Part shown: positions 1-7,378 of the stretch, piece after piece
How the letters are laid out: the number at the start of each line of letters is the position of its first letter
Position numbering within the stretch: the first letter of the stretch is position 1
IMG/VR virus record: IMGVR_UViG_3300017752_000037
Location: 1-41,372 of that record
Reading direction: 5' to 3' (one strand)
Source of the DNA: a virus
DNA length: 41,372 bases
The notes under the pieces: model-generated
What the model saw: the letters and a program-made list of their open reading frames with translations, nothing else
Database searches by the model: none
What the model was told of the DNA's origin: nothing
Translations under genes and position numbers: made by a program

Positions 1-59
1 AGTTGTAGTAGTTGTAGTAGTTGTAGTAGTTGTAGTAGTAGATGTAGTAGTTGTAGTAG
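1..59. repeat. 9-nt tandem repeat encoding a poly-Thr linker
   Basis: Imperfect tandem copies of AGTTGTAGT read on the minus strand as ACT-ACT-ACA, encoding Thr with one Ser interruption. The repeat sits exactly at the contig end. This is the kind of sequence that breaks an assembly or marks an arbitrary opening of a circular map. Confidence 0.85.
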
Positions 60-573
60 GAATAGTACTTTCATCTATATACTGCCAGTACAAGGTATCT
101 AATAAAGATATATCAGTTAGCGTTACAGCAAACGAAGTTATAAATTTGTCTGTATTAGCTTCATCATTGTTGTAATCAGTAAATGATTTATAAAAGTCAT
201 CATACATATTATCAAAATCAGAAGTACTTTGACCAGATTTGTTTTCTGTTTCGCTTGTATTGTCTGCATAATTCCAAGTAACAGAGTACGCACTGTTAAC
301 TGCACCTATCATAAAGCCTACTTCATATACATCTTCTGTAAATTCAAATAGATAAGTACCACTTGTTATTGCTAATGCAGAACCTGTTGTGTTATAAGAA
401 CCTTGTTCTGCTGAATAAATATATGCAGCTTGATTACCACCACTAACAGTTAAACCTGTTTCGTATGTACTATCTTCAAATCCTTCGTTAACTGTAACTT
501 CACCAGGTACTTCATCAGCAAATGCAGGACTAGGTATTAATAAAAAAAGAGCTAGGCATATTCTAAGTAACAC
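1..573 (-). CDS. Secreted Thr-rich surface protein, N-terminal part, cut by the window edge
   Basis: The frame opens with GTG at 573 and stays open to base 1 (191 codons). It starts with a clear Sec signal peptide: a short basic N-terminus (LLR), a hydrophobic core (LALFLLIP) and a likely signal peptidase site after SPAFA. A globular, Asn/Asp/Thr-rich domain of about 150 residues follows, and then a run of Thr codons (PTTTTTTSTTTT) at the window edge. Such Thr linkers are typical of secreted actinobacterial proteins. There is no obvious Shine-Dalgarno. The GTG lies 3 nt after the stop of the upstream 18-aa ORF in the same frame, so translational coupling is likely. The C-terminal part is probably the open frame at 40958-41372. 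The function is unknown; its place beside holin and endolysin genes suggests an envelope role (inference). Confidence 0.72.
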   Translation of the reverse strand, partial: MLLRICLALFLLIPSPAFADEVPGEVTVNEGFEDSTYETGLTVSGGNQAAYIYSAEQGSYNTTGSALAITSGTYLFEFTEDVYEVGFMIGAVNSAYSVTWNYADNTSETENKSGQSTSDFDNMYDDFYKSFTDYNNDEANTDKFITSFAVTLTDISLLDTLYWQYIDESTIPTTTTTSTTTTTTTTTTTTT

Positions 574-576
574 TGA

Positions 577-633
577 TTAAACAGTGCCACAGCAGCCACC
601 ACCACAACAGCCATCGCCATTATATTTAGCCAT
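577..633 (-). CDS. 18-aa cysteine/glycine-rich peptide
   Basis: A tiny ORF translates as MAKYNGDGCCGGGCCGTV, with four cysteines in a CCGGGCC core. A GAGGAG Shine-Dalgarno lies just upstream; it best fits the second of two adjacent ATGs (633), although 636 is also possible. The ORF begins close after the preceding small membrane protein gene (stop at 642) and ends 3 nt before the GTG of the secreted protein in the same frame. It may be a leader peptide that couples translation, or a metal-binding or disulfide-bearing peptide. The reading is direct; the function is unknown. Confidence 0.45.
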   Translation of the reverse strand: MAKYNGDGCCGGGCCGTV

Positions 634-641
634 CATACTCC

Positions 642-809
642 TCACATACTTAGGCTGCCAACAATCAGTATGACTGTGGCAACTAATCCTAATACTTTAT
701 AAAATTCTGATTTGTCTAACTTCTCATCTAGCTTTTTATCTATGTCATCTAGCTTATCAAATATCATTTGATTTAGTTCTTTCTGTGTAAAGCCATTGGA
801 AGTAGTCAT
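642..809 (-). CDS. Small membrane protein with an N-terminal charged helix
   Basis: A 55-aa ORF. Residues 8-33 are strongly charged and helical with Lys/Asp/Leu heptad-like spacing (DKLDDIDKKLDEKLDK). A C-terminal membrane segment follows (VLGLVATVILIVG). The ATG at 809 overlaps the preceding stop by one base (TAATG). Small coiled-coil plus membrane-helix proteins of this shape are common in phage lysis and envelope cassettes, but no family was recognised. Confidence 0.6.
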   Translation of the reverse strand: MTTSNGFTQKELNQMIFDKLDDIDKKLDEKLDKSEFYKVLGLVATVILIVGSLSM

Positions 810-943
810 TATGGTAAGTCATCATGGGATAACATATCCCAGTCCTCATCTAAGAAAATAGTTTCGGATGTGCTTATATACTTAAGTATTCTGTATATTT
901 CTTTGCAACAATATCCTATTATAAATCCGATAAAATAATCCAT
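809..943 (-). CDS. Hypothetical 44-aa protein
   Basis: A 44-aa ORF with a hydrophobic N-terminus (MDYFIGFIIGYCC) and an acidic C-terminus (DEDWDMLSHDDLP). Its TAA forms a TAATG overlap with the next gene. There is no convincing Shine-Dalgarno upstream of 943, so the start is uncertain. The short hydrophobic segment with two cysteines could be a membrane anchor. The function is unknown. Confidence 0.45.
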   Translation of the reverse strand: MDYFIGFIIGYCCKEIYRILKYISTSETIFLDEDWDMLSHDDLP

Positions 944-964
944 AGACTGGATTATAACACAGAT

Positions 965-1303
965 TTATGAAGGTTTAGGATTATCGTCTTTAACTTTTTT
1001 TACAGCCTTGTACCACTCGCCAGTTTTGTCGCCTTTGTCTGCTGTCATGTCGTGGTATAACAAGTCAAGTTGGTCTCCAATAATACCATAAGCAGATTGT
1101 CTAGCTTTCTTATAGTCATTGTCTTGTGAGTCTAACTTAAAAGCAGCTGAGTCAGTTACAGCTTGTGCATATTCTGCATCTGTAAATTCTCTAACTACTC
1201 CGTTAACACTGGCTTTCATACCAGCACCACCGTTAGCAGTTTTTAATGCGTCAATCTCTGTCTGAGCTTCAGCTGTAAATTGTTCTAATGTTTTTATCGC
1301 CAT
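965..1303 (-). CDS. Small tail-associated protein (XkdW-like)
   Basis: A 112-aa soluble protein. The segment RQSAYGIIGDQLDLLYHDM followed by GEWYKAVKKVKDDNPKP matches a pattern I know from many phage tail-region proteins of the XkdW type (R..YGxxGDQLDxLYhD...W...VxxVKxxxPKP). Its position at the end of the fibre cluster fits an accessory role in tail or fibre assembly. A good AGGAGATAG Shine-Dalgarno precedes the ATG. The family resemblance is recalled, not searched. Confidence 0.6.
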   Translation of the reverse strand: MAIKTLEQFTAEAQTEIDALKTANGGAGMKASVNGVVREFTDAEYAQAVTDSAAFKLDSQDNDYKKARQSAYGIIGDQLDLLYHDMTADKGDKTGEWYKAVKKVKDDNPKPS

Positions 1304-1339
1304 ATCTATCTCCTATATTAGCATCTTATATTTATATTA

Positions 1340-1858
1340 CTACTTCTTCATACCGTAAAGTTTAAATTCTCCACTTGCTATGTTACCACTAGCCATATAC
1401 AACTTAATTGCTGTATGTGCCTCTGCAACTTCCAAAACTCCACCACCTTGATTACCAAACATATTTCCATTGTCATCAATACAAACTGATTCAAGAGTAT
1501 ACATAGAATATTCTCCACTATTGCTTGTATTAAAAAGATACATAACACCATTACCTGTTTGTTGTGTACCTGTACCTAACTCTTGGTCTGTTAATTCAAA
1601 TGCTGTTTCTCCTTGTCCTGCGTCATTATCAAAACCACTAGCAGTTTTTAAAACTTTATGAGCAAAATCATAATTAGATGATGTAACATCTCCACTTCCA
1701 TTTTGAAACCTCGCATGTAATTTTACATTATCTGTTGCAGGTACTACATTTTCAAAGACAATTTTATAAACATTATAGGTACTGTCTAAAGGATTTAATA
1801 AAACAAACCCACTTGAACTTGCAGTTTCACTATCAATTAAAATTAAACTTCCTGCCAT
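1340..1858 (-). CDS. Beta-sandwich virion protein, paralog 6 of a tandem array
   Basis: A 172-aa protein, last of six consecutive related genes. It carries the array's shared signature: a YNVYKIVFENV strand, then a strand with RFQNGSGDVTSSNYDFA, and a C-terminal strand ending FKLYGMKK. The composition is Gly/Ser/Thr/Asn-rich with no charged clusters, as in exposed beta-sandwich fibre or receptor-binding proteins. It starts 4 nt before the preceding stop on the transcript. It is likely part of the adsorption apparatus, by position and composition. Confidence 0.65.
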   Translation of the reverse strand: MAGSLILIDSETASSSGFVLLNPLDSTYNVYKIVFENVVPATDNVKLHARFQNGSGDVTSSNYDFAHKVLKTASGFDNDAGQGETAFELTDQELGTGTQQTGNGVMYLFNTSNSGEYSMYTLESVCIDDNGNMFGNQGGGVLEVAEAHTAIKLYMASGNIASGEFKLYGMKK

Positions 1859-1862
1859 TTTT

Positions 1863-2384
1863 TTACCTCACTCCGTATACTGAAATATTACTATCTGCTA
1901 CTGGATTAGTACTTGATAAAAATATATTTAATCCTGTAATACTTGTTGTTTCTTTTAATGCTGCAATACCTTTCCAACCTGCTCTAGAACCATTATGACT
2001 ATTACTAGCTTGTTGTGAAATAAATGTATAAGTTGATGAAGAAAATGGATTATAAACTTCAAACTTTCCTGTAACTCCCTCAGGTGGAAAGTCCGTTGCA
2101 CCTAACATACCTGTCACATGGTCTTGTCCTGTGTTTTTTGTGTCTGTAAATGTACCTCCTGTGTTCATTTGTTGATAAGCATAATCATAGTTTGAATTAG
2201 TAACAATAGTATCACTTGAATTTATTAACCTTAAATGTACATCTTTAGGACTACCACTATCAGTAGTAATACTATAAGTAACTACATAAACATTATATTG
2301 TGCTGAAAAAACATTTGTTATAGATAATGATGAAGCAGAGCCGTCTGGTGTAAAAGATTTTATAAACTGTAAATTAGTAGCCAT
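1863..2384 (-). CDS. Beta-sandwich virion protein, paralog 5 of a tandem array
   Basis: A 173-aa member of the array. It shows the shared pattern: an N-terminal LQFIKSF, then FSAQYNVYVVTYSI, VHLRLINSSDTIVTNSNYDYAY, a middle segment FEVYNPFSSSTYTFIS, and a C-terminus ending ISVYGVR. It closely parallels paralog 3 at 3566-4102 (the YNPFSSS segment is in both), so these two look like a more recent duplication. It overlaps the upstream gene by TAATG. It is presumed to be a fibre or receptor-binding component. Confidence 0.65.
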   Translation of the reverse strand: MATNLQFIKSFTPDGSASSLSITNVFSAQYNVYVVTYSITTDSGSPKDVHLRLINSSDTIVTNSNYDYAYQQMNTGGTFTDTKNTGQDHVTGMLGATDFPPEGVTGKFEVYNPFSSSTYTFISQQASNSHNGSRAGWKGIAALKETTSITGLNIFLSSTNPVADSNISVYGVR

Positions 2385-3025
2385 TATGAATATCTCTTTA
2401 TGCCATATAGGGATATGGTTGCACTTGTCAAAGCCGTTACACCTGTTCCTGCACCAAATCTAATTGCGTTATTTCGTTCTACGGTATTATACTGTTGTCC
2501 ACCATATTCCATAGCACCTATATCTTGAAAATCTTCAAAAACCATGTGGCTATTACTAAAAGTATTTGTCGCACTATCCCCTGCATTATGTAAATACAGA
2601 TAACCATTAGCTAAAGAATGAGCTGCAGCGTCTATATCTCCACATAACCTTGCACTATCTTGACCTGTGCTAACTCTTTCTGCGTGTCCTGCATCTGCTA
2701 TAAGTCTTGTATTTCCAAAGCGATAAGTTGTTTCAAAAGAACTGCCACCGTCATTACTTAGTCTATAACCAAATTCTGTTTGACTACCAATATGCACATC
2801 TGTAAAAGTAAAGAAATGAATATCGTAAGTTGATTCTTGTAAAGCAGTAAAATCACATACAGCACTTGAAACTGTTTGAGTTTGTATTAATTCAAGTTGT
2901 CCAAAGGATAATATCTTTTCATCTTCTATTAACTCTTTATGTTCATTAACACTAAACACACCTGAGTTACTTTTAACTGCTTGTGTTGGTTTAGCTGTAC
3001 CTATATATCCAAATTCATTACTCAT
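2384..3025 (-). CDS. Beta-sandwich virion protein, paralog 4, with N-terminal extension
   Basis: 213 aa. It has a 35-residue N-terminal extension (FGYIGTAKPTQAVKSNSGVF then SVNEHKELI) that closely matches the N-terminus of paralog 1 at 4099-4731 (GYLGTAPNQIKNNSGVFSVS). The extension is likely a docking segment. The common domain follows: TYDIHFFTFTDV, GYRLSNDGGSSFETTYRF, LYLHNAG and a C-terminal ISLYGIKRYS. Two array members share the extension and the others lack it, which suggests adaptor-bearing and stacked subunits. Confidence 0.65.
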   Translation of the reverse strand: MSNEFGYIGTAKPTQAVKSNSGVFSVNEHKELIEDEKILSFGQLELIQTQTVSSAVCDFTALQESTYDIHFFTFTDVHIGSQTEFGYRLSNDGGSSFETTYRFGNTRLIADAGHAERVSTGQDSARLCGDIDAAAHSLANGYLYLHNAGDSATNTFSNSHMVFEDFQDIGAMEYGGQQYNTVERNNAIRFGAGTGVTALTSATISLYGIKRYS

Positions 3026-3029
3026 AATT

Positions 3030-3566
3030 TTATATTACCTTATATAGTGTAAACACACCATTAGCTATAGCATTAGCATTTGCAACAAATTGTACACCGT
3101 CACATGCTTGATGAGTTGTTAAAGCAAAACCACCCATAGGTCCTGCATACTCAGGTGTTTCAGTTGCGACTGCCATTTCTTCTTGCACAAACGATGCTTT
3201 GTTTGAATCATTAAAGTTATATAAATAAAATACACCTTGTTGACTTTCTACTTGTGTAGTACCACATGACAACATATTGAACTGTGTTAGATTTACATCT
3301 CCTGGATTTGAAAACCCTTGATTAGAATACATAGTTTTTCCTGACCTATCATAGTTAGCATTTGAATCAGCACTACCACCAACAGTCAATCTAACATTTG
3401 GAACTCTACCATCAACAGACATATAAAGACTATGAAAGGTTAACATATAAACATCATCAGTATTAATAGCAAAGTTTGTTGTTGAACTACCACTACTACC
3501 ACCACCTATAATTACATTTGCTACATCGCTAGTTACTGTGAAGTGGTCTACTTGTATTAATCCCAT
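3030..3566 (-). CDS. Beta-sandwich virion protein, paralog 3 of the gene order (178 aa)
   Basis: 178 aa with a Gly/Ser-rich N-terminal part (GGGSSGSS). The array signature is recognisable but diverged: DVYMLTFHSLYM, VRLTVGGSADSNANYDRSG, FYLYNFNDSNKASF and a C-terminal FTLYKVI. It lies between two better conserved members. Function is presumed in host adsorption from the neighbourhood; no family name is assigned. Confidence 0.62.
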   Translation of the reverse strand: MGLIQVDHFTVTSDVANVIIGGGSSGSSTTNFAINTDDVYMLTFHSLYMSVDGRVPNVRLTVGGSADSNANYDRSGKTMYSNQGFSNPGDVNLTQFNMLSCGTTQVESQQGVFYLYNFNDSNKASFVQEEMAVATETPEYAGPMGGFALTTHQACDGVQFVANANAIANGVFTLYKVI

Positions 3567-4102
3567 TAACTATCAACTCTCAATCCGTGTACAGTTACAG
3601 TTGCTTGAAATGTATTAGATGCGTTACCAGAATAAAGTTCTATACCTGTTACGCTTGAAAGGTGTTTACAAAAACCTGCACATTTAGAACTTCTTCCTCT
3701 GTTACTTGATACATCATATCCACCTGCACCTTCGCCAGTCATAACTGTGTGACAACTAGAGCTAAAAGGATTATAGATGTACATCATTCCACCTGCATTT
3801 TCATAGTTTCCTATATTTACAGGAGAATAAAAATATGCACCATCTTGAAATTTATCTTCATCTTTTGTAGCGTCTGCTTTCATATTCATATTCATAGCTT
3901 CATAAAGAGTAATTATAGTAGAACCACTACTATTGATAAACCTTACCCTTAAAGATGCAACATCAGTATTAGAAGGACCATATTGAGTATCAAATATTGA
4001 TACTTTATAAATATCATAGTCTGCACTAAAACAATCTTCTACTTTCATACTAGATACAGCACTTGTAGATTTTTCTTGTTTTACAAATCTTAAATTACTC
4101 AT
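3566..4102 (-). CDS. Beta-sandwich virion protein, paralog 2 of the gene order (178 aa)
   Basis: 178 aa with LRFVKQE at the N-terminus, YDIYKVSIFDTQ, RVRFINSSGSTI, MYIYNPFSSSCHTVM and a C-terminal VTVHGLRVDS. It is most similar to the gene at 1863-2384. It overlaps the upstream gene by a few bases (ATGA-type junction), so the array is translated as one coupled unit. It is likely a receptor-binding or decoration subunit. Confidence 0.65.
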   Translation of the reverse strand: MSNLRFVKQEKSTSAVSSMKVEDCFSADYDIYKVSIFDTQYGPSNTDVASLRVRFINSSGSTIITLYEAMNMNMKADATKDEDKFQDGAYFYSPVNIGNYENAGGMMYIYNPFSSSCHTVMTGEGAGGYDVSSNRGRSSKCAGFCKHLSSVTGIELYSGNASNTFQATVTVHGLRVDS

Positions 4103-4731
4103 AAGGATTTAACTCCATAAACAGAAACATCAAGACTATTTATATTTCCTAATGTACCACCTGATGCAATACTTCTAAACATAAAACCAGGTGTAGCTTC
4201 TGCTGTACCACTATTTCCTCCACCCATTTCGTGATTGTATAAAGCATTTTGGTCAATAAAAGTGGAAGAATAAGAAGCCATTGTTCTATCAGAACCTGCA
4301 GGAGCATACACAAAAATGTGTCCATTTTGAGCTTCGCTAGTACCAGTACCACCACCACCATGAACTTTTATAAATGCAGCACTTGTTGATTTTTCTTCTC
4401 CACTACCACCTGAAGCATTATTACGAAAATTTGCATACTGATAACCACTTGTGACTTCTCCACTTGCATTTTTTAATCTAAAGTAAATTGCATTTTCATC
4501 ATTAGCAGGTACGAAATCTTTCCAATGTATTAAATACATACCATATTTTGCAGTAAAACAATTATCAAATGCTAAAGTTTGTGCTGAGTTATCTGCACTT
4601 CCTGTAACAATAAGTTCGTATGAGCCACCGAAGTGACCCTTAGCTTCTAATTCATTTATATCAGATACAGAAAATACTCCACTGTTATTCTTTATTTGAT
4701 TAGGAGCAGTACCTAAATATCCATAAGGCAT
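4099..4731 (-). CDS. Beta-sandwich virion protein, paralog 1, with N-terminal extension
   Basis: 210 aa, the first array member transcribed. It carries the same N-terminal extension as the 2384-3025 gene (GYLGTAPNQIKNNSGVF) and then the common domain: YGMYLIHWKDFVPANDENA, YFRLKNASGEVTSGYQYAN, GHIFVYAPAGSDRTM and a C-terminal VSVYGVKSL. The extension probably anchors the protein to the tail or to another fibre. It follows directly after a small structural gene. Confidence 0.65.
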   Translation of the reverse strand: MPYGYLGTAPNQIKNNSGVFSVSDINELEAKGHFGGSYELIVTGSADNSAQTLAFDNCFTAKYGMYLIHWKDFVPANDENAIYFRLKNASGEVTSGYQYANFRNNASGGSGEEKSTSAAFIKVHGGGGTGTSEAQNGHIFVYAPAGSDRTMASYSSTFIDQNALYNHEMGGGNSGTAEATPGFMFRSIASGGTLGNINSLDVSVYGVKSL

Positions 4732-4740
4732 AATCTACTC

Positions 4741-5076
4741 CTAGTCTGTTATTTCAAGATAACTTGCAAAAAATTCTATGTCTGAAGCTGCTGATGCTAA
4801 TACTTGGATTTTATCAGTTGCTTCTAAAACTAACTTAGATGTACCTGCTAACTCTATTGAGCTATCTGCAGGAACTGTTAAAGTCTTAGCAACATAACTA
4901 TCCAATGACCCACCACCATCAACTATTCTGACATCTACCGTAGCATCGTTAGTTCCATCAACATTAGTAGCTCTCAACGAGAGAACTATAGCTTCATGGT
5001 TCGCATCCAATGCAGGTATTAAATCAGCTAGTGATGTTGTTGCATCTTTATAAGCATTCTTAAATACATTTGCCAT
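4741..5076 (-). CDS. Small beta-rich tail/fibre-associated protein
   Basis: 111 aa. The pattern MANVFKNA...IVLSLRATNVDGTNDATVDVRIVDG then VPADSSIELAGTSKLVLEATDKIQVLA followed by a terminal strand resembles a beta-sandwich protein common next to fibre genes in marine phages. Its GD/LEATD-type strand pattern resembles small collar or fibre-tip proteins. It lies between the repeat fibre and the paralog array. The assignment is by recalled resemblance and position. Confidence 0.55.
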   Translation of the reverse strand: MANVFKNAYKDATTSLADLIPALDANHEAIVLSLRATNVDGTNDATVDVRIVDGGGSLDSYVAKTLTVPADSSIELAGTSKLVLEATDKIQVLASAASDIEFFASYLEITD

Positions 5077-5087
5077 ATTTTATTCCT

Positions 5088-6200
5088 CTATCCTAGTGCC
5101 ACTATCAGACCTACATCTGCTAGACCACTTGTCTTACTATCTACATACGCTTTGATTGACTGTTGCGTAGCTAAAAAAGTAGCACTGTCGCTACTCATAT
5201 TGTCTTCGTCTTTAACAGGAACTACAAAATCTAAGTTCCCATTTGTGTCGTCATATCCTACAGTTATAAATGTTTCTGTACCATCTAACATACCACCAAC
5301 GAAGTCTTCTACTTGTTCTTGTGACAACTGTGTATTATCGTTAGCTGTCATATCAGTAACTACTAAGTCTATAGTGCCATCTGAGTCTTCATAAGTAGCA
5401 GCAATTCTAGTTTCAGTATTGCTAGTAAACATAGCTCCAACTATGTCTTGAACTGCTTCAGTAGTAAGCTGTGTATCAGCAGTCATGTCATCTGCAACTA
5501 AATCAATAGTGCCATCGGCATCTTGATATGTTGCACTAATTCTTGTTTCTGTGTTACTTGTGAACATAGCACCGACTATATCTTGTACAGCCTCTGTAGT
5601 TAGGGTTGTATCAGTAGATACTAAGTCTATAGTGCCGTCACTATCTTCATAAGTAGCAGAGATATTTGTCTCTGTATTGCTTGTGAACATTGCACCAACA
5701 ATGTCCTGGACTGCTTCTGTTGATAACTGTGTATCGGCAGTCATATCTGTAACAACTAGGTCAATAGTTCCATCACTATCTTCGTAGGTTGCAGAGATTC
5801 GAGTCTCTGTGTTACTGGTAAACATAGCTCCCACAATGTCTTGGACAGCTTCTGTTGTTAAAGTTGTGTCAGTAGAAACTAAATCTATAGTTCCATCTGC
5901 GTCTTGGTATGTAGCAGATATATTTGTTTCTGTATTAGAACTAAACATAGCTCCAACAATATCTTGTATGGCTTCTGTAGTTGCACCTGTTCCATCAAGT
6001 GATACCCAACTAGAACCATTGTAAAATTCAAATGCTGCAAGTGTAGAGTTATACGCTATTTCACCAGTGCTTGGTGAGCTATTTCTTTGTGCTGTTGTAT
6101 GTGTAGGTATTAATAAACCTGCGTCAGCACCATCAGGAAACTCTCTTAATCCATCTGTATCAGAACCTGTACTGGTTACATGTATTGGTCTCTCTGCCAT
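5088..6200 (-). CDS. Tail fibre protein with tandem 34-38-residue repeats
   Basis: 370 aa. The N-terminus contains HTTAQRNSSPSTGEIAYNST followed by AAFEFYNGSSWVSL, a familiar fibre head motif. Residues about 79-305 contain six copies of a repeat with core TEAVQDIVGAMFTSNTET and ISATYEDSDGTIDLV, alternating shorter and longer spacers. The C-terminus (ATFLATQQSIKAYVDSKTSG) is the helix-forming TxxxVKxYVD motif found at the end of many phage fibres. The repeats predict a rod-like trimeric shaft. Function: a side or tail fibre linking the nozzle to the receptor-binding array. Confidence 0.75.
   Translation of the reverse strand: MAERPIHVTSTGSDTDGLREFPDGADAGLLIPTHTTAQRNSSPSTGEIAYNSTLAAFEFYNGSSWVSLDGTGATTEAIQDIVGAMFSSNTETNISATYQDADGTIDLVSTDTTLTTEAVQDIVGAMFTSNTETRISATYEDSDGTIDLVVTDMTADTQLSTEAVQDIVGAMFTSNTETNISATYEDSDGTIDLVSTDTTLTTEAVQDIVGAMFTSNTETRISATYQDADGTIDLVADDMTADTQLTTEAVQDIVGAMFTSNTETRIAATYEDSDGTIDLVVTDMTANDNTQLSQEQVEDFVGGMLDGTETFITVGYDDTNGNLDFVVPVKDEDNMSSDSATFLATQQSIKAYVDSKTSGLADVGLIVALG
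5300..5975. repeat. Six direct repeats inside the tail fibre gene
   Basis: Tandem units of about 102-120 bp encode the TEAVQDIVGAMF...GTIDLV repeat. Nucleotide identity between units is moderate, with many synonymous differences, while the protein core is nearly constant. This points to selection on protein sequence rather than very recent expansion. The unit number could change by recombination. Confidence 0.75.
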
Positions 6201-6214
6201 TTAACTATTCCTCA

Positions 6215-6481
6215 TTATATTAGATTGATATTATCTACTGTACCATCAGCTTTAGTAAATTTCAATAAGCTGCCGATAACAGATATATCATCCTGCGTAC
6301 CATTATACTCTAAAAATGTCAGTGTGCTGTTAGCTATAGTAATATTATCTTGCGTTCCATTGTATTCTACAAACTTTAAGAAATCTAATAAATCTACATC
6401 TTCATCTACTGTATAGGATTGTGTAAATCTTTTGTCTATTACTAGAGAGCCACCTTCTTTAAGCATAAGTAACATACTCAT
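6215..6481 (-). CDS. Small protein with three tandem 22-residue beta repeats
   Basis: 88 aa. After an N-terminal stretch rich in hydrophobics and Gly, three repeats follow: LKFVEYNGTQDNITIANST, LTFLEYNGTQDDISVIGSL and LKFTKADGTVDNINLI. The NGTQDNI turns suggest a short beta-solenoid or hairpin stack. It lies between two fibre genes and likely contributes to a fibre or its chaperone. The family was not recognised. Confidence 0.55.
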   Translation of the reverse strand: MSMLLMLKEGGSLVIDKRFTQSYTVDEDVDLLDFLKFVEYNGTQDNITIANSTLTFLEYNGTQDDISVIGSLLKFTKADGTVDNINLI

Positions 6482-6482
6482 G

Positions 6483-7157
6483 CTATCCTCCTAGTGCCAG
6501 TGCCACGCCTAAACTTATTCCACCATTAGCGTCTACATAATCTTTAACTGCTGCAGATGTCGGTATTGTTGTATCGTTATCATTAGATGCAATACCTTCT
6601 GACTCTATTACGAGTGTACCTGCTGCTATCTCAGAGGTTGTAAGTCCTGTTATTGTAAATGTTAAATCGTATGGGTCTCCATCTGAGCCTGTTGATACAT
6701 CAGTCCAGTTAATATCTATACCTGCACCTTCAACGAACTTTACTTCTCTTGATGTATATACACCTGAAGCAACGCTAGGTGCAATAGTAACTTCTGTACC
6801 ATCACCATCTTCTAATACAAAACCTTGTTGTACAGCATCGTGTACTTCTTCTATGTGTTGTTTAACTACAGCTAGTCTTACTGTTGCACCTGCAGCATGT
6901 GATGGAGCAGTAGCAGCATCTTCTGCTGTACCGTGTTTTCCATCCATGTCTCTAGTAACTGTAGCATTAGAATGGTCAGAACCTGATGACCACAATACAA
7001 CTTCTCTGTTGCTGTCATTATCAGGGTCTATAACAAAATACGCAGGAGAATCTACTCCTGGGTCTGCTGCTAAATTCATAGATGTACCACCACTACTTAG
7101 CTGTGCAGCTAGTGTAGTTTCAAAAGCGTTTACTAAATTTGTTTCTCTTGCTACCAT
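6483..7157 (-). CDS. Tail fibre / adsorption protein
   Basis: 224 aa. It contains a domain of the type REVVLWSSGSDHSNATVTRD then MDGKHGTAEDAATAPSHAAG and VRLAVVKQHIEEVHDAV. This resembles the fibre N-terminal module in which a coordinate-rich strand precedes xxHxAGxxVR. The C-terminus TTIPTSAAVKDYVDANGG is a standard fibre-end motif, also seen in the gene at 5088-6200. It probably forms the proximal fibre attached to the nozzle. Confidence 0.65.
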   Translation of the reverse strand: MVARETNLVNAFETTLAAQLSSGGTSMNLAADPGVDSPAYFVIDPDNDSNREVVLWSSGSDHSNATVTRDMDGKHGTAEDAATAPSHAAGATVRLAVVKQHIEEVHDAVQQGFVLEDGDGTEVTIAPSVASGVYTSREVKFVEGAGIDINWTDVSTGSDGDPYDLTFTITGLTTSEIAAGTLVIESEGIASNDNDTTIPTSAAVKDYVDANGGISLGVALALGG

Positions 7158-7378
7158 TAGTTAGGACCTTTTTCGCTACCATAAGATGACCTCTTAGTTG
7201 GTTTATATTGTTTAGATATTTTATTTATACTTTTATCTAATTTTTTTACTTTGTAAATAGATTTTCCTAAACCAATAACTCCAATTTTGCCACTCTTTAC
7301 ACCTGCTAGTGTTCTTTTGTGTATGTTATCTCTTATATTTTTTTGTTGAGTGTATCTTTTAAAAACTTCGTTATTCAT
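7157..7378 (-). CDS. Small basic hypothetical protein in the tail operon
   Basis: 73 aa, very Lys/Arg-rich (KRYTQQKNIRDNIHKRTL; KVKKLDKSINKISKQYKP). There are no membrane segments or cysteines. It overlaps the following fibre gene by one base and follows the nozzle gene directly. It could be a nucleic-acid-binding or assembly factor; no family was recognised. Confidence 0.5.
   Translation of the reverse strand: MNNEVFKRYTQQKNIRDNIHKRTLAGVKSGKIGVIGLGKSIYKVKKLDKSINKISKQYKPTKRSSYGSEKGPN

Noticed and set aside
1-59. CRISPR-like or regulatory repeat array
   Set aside because: The 9-nt units are in frame with a secreted protein and encode a Thr linker; there are no spacers.
5300-5975. CRISPR array in the repeated region
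   Set aside because: The repeats are continuous coding units of a fibre gene with no unique spacers.
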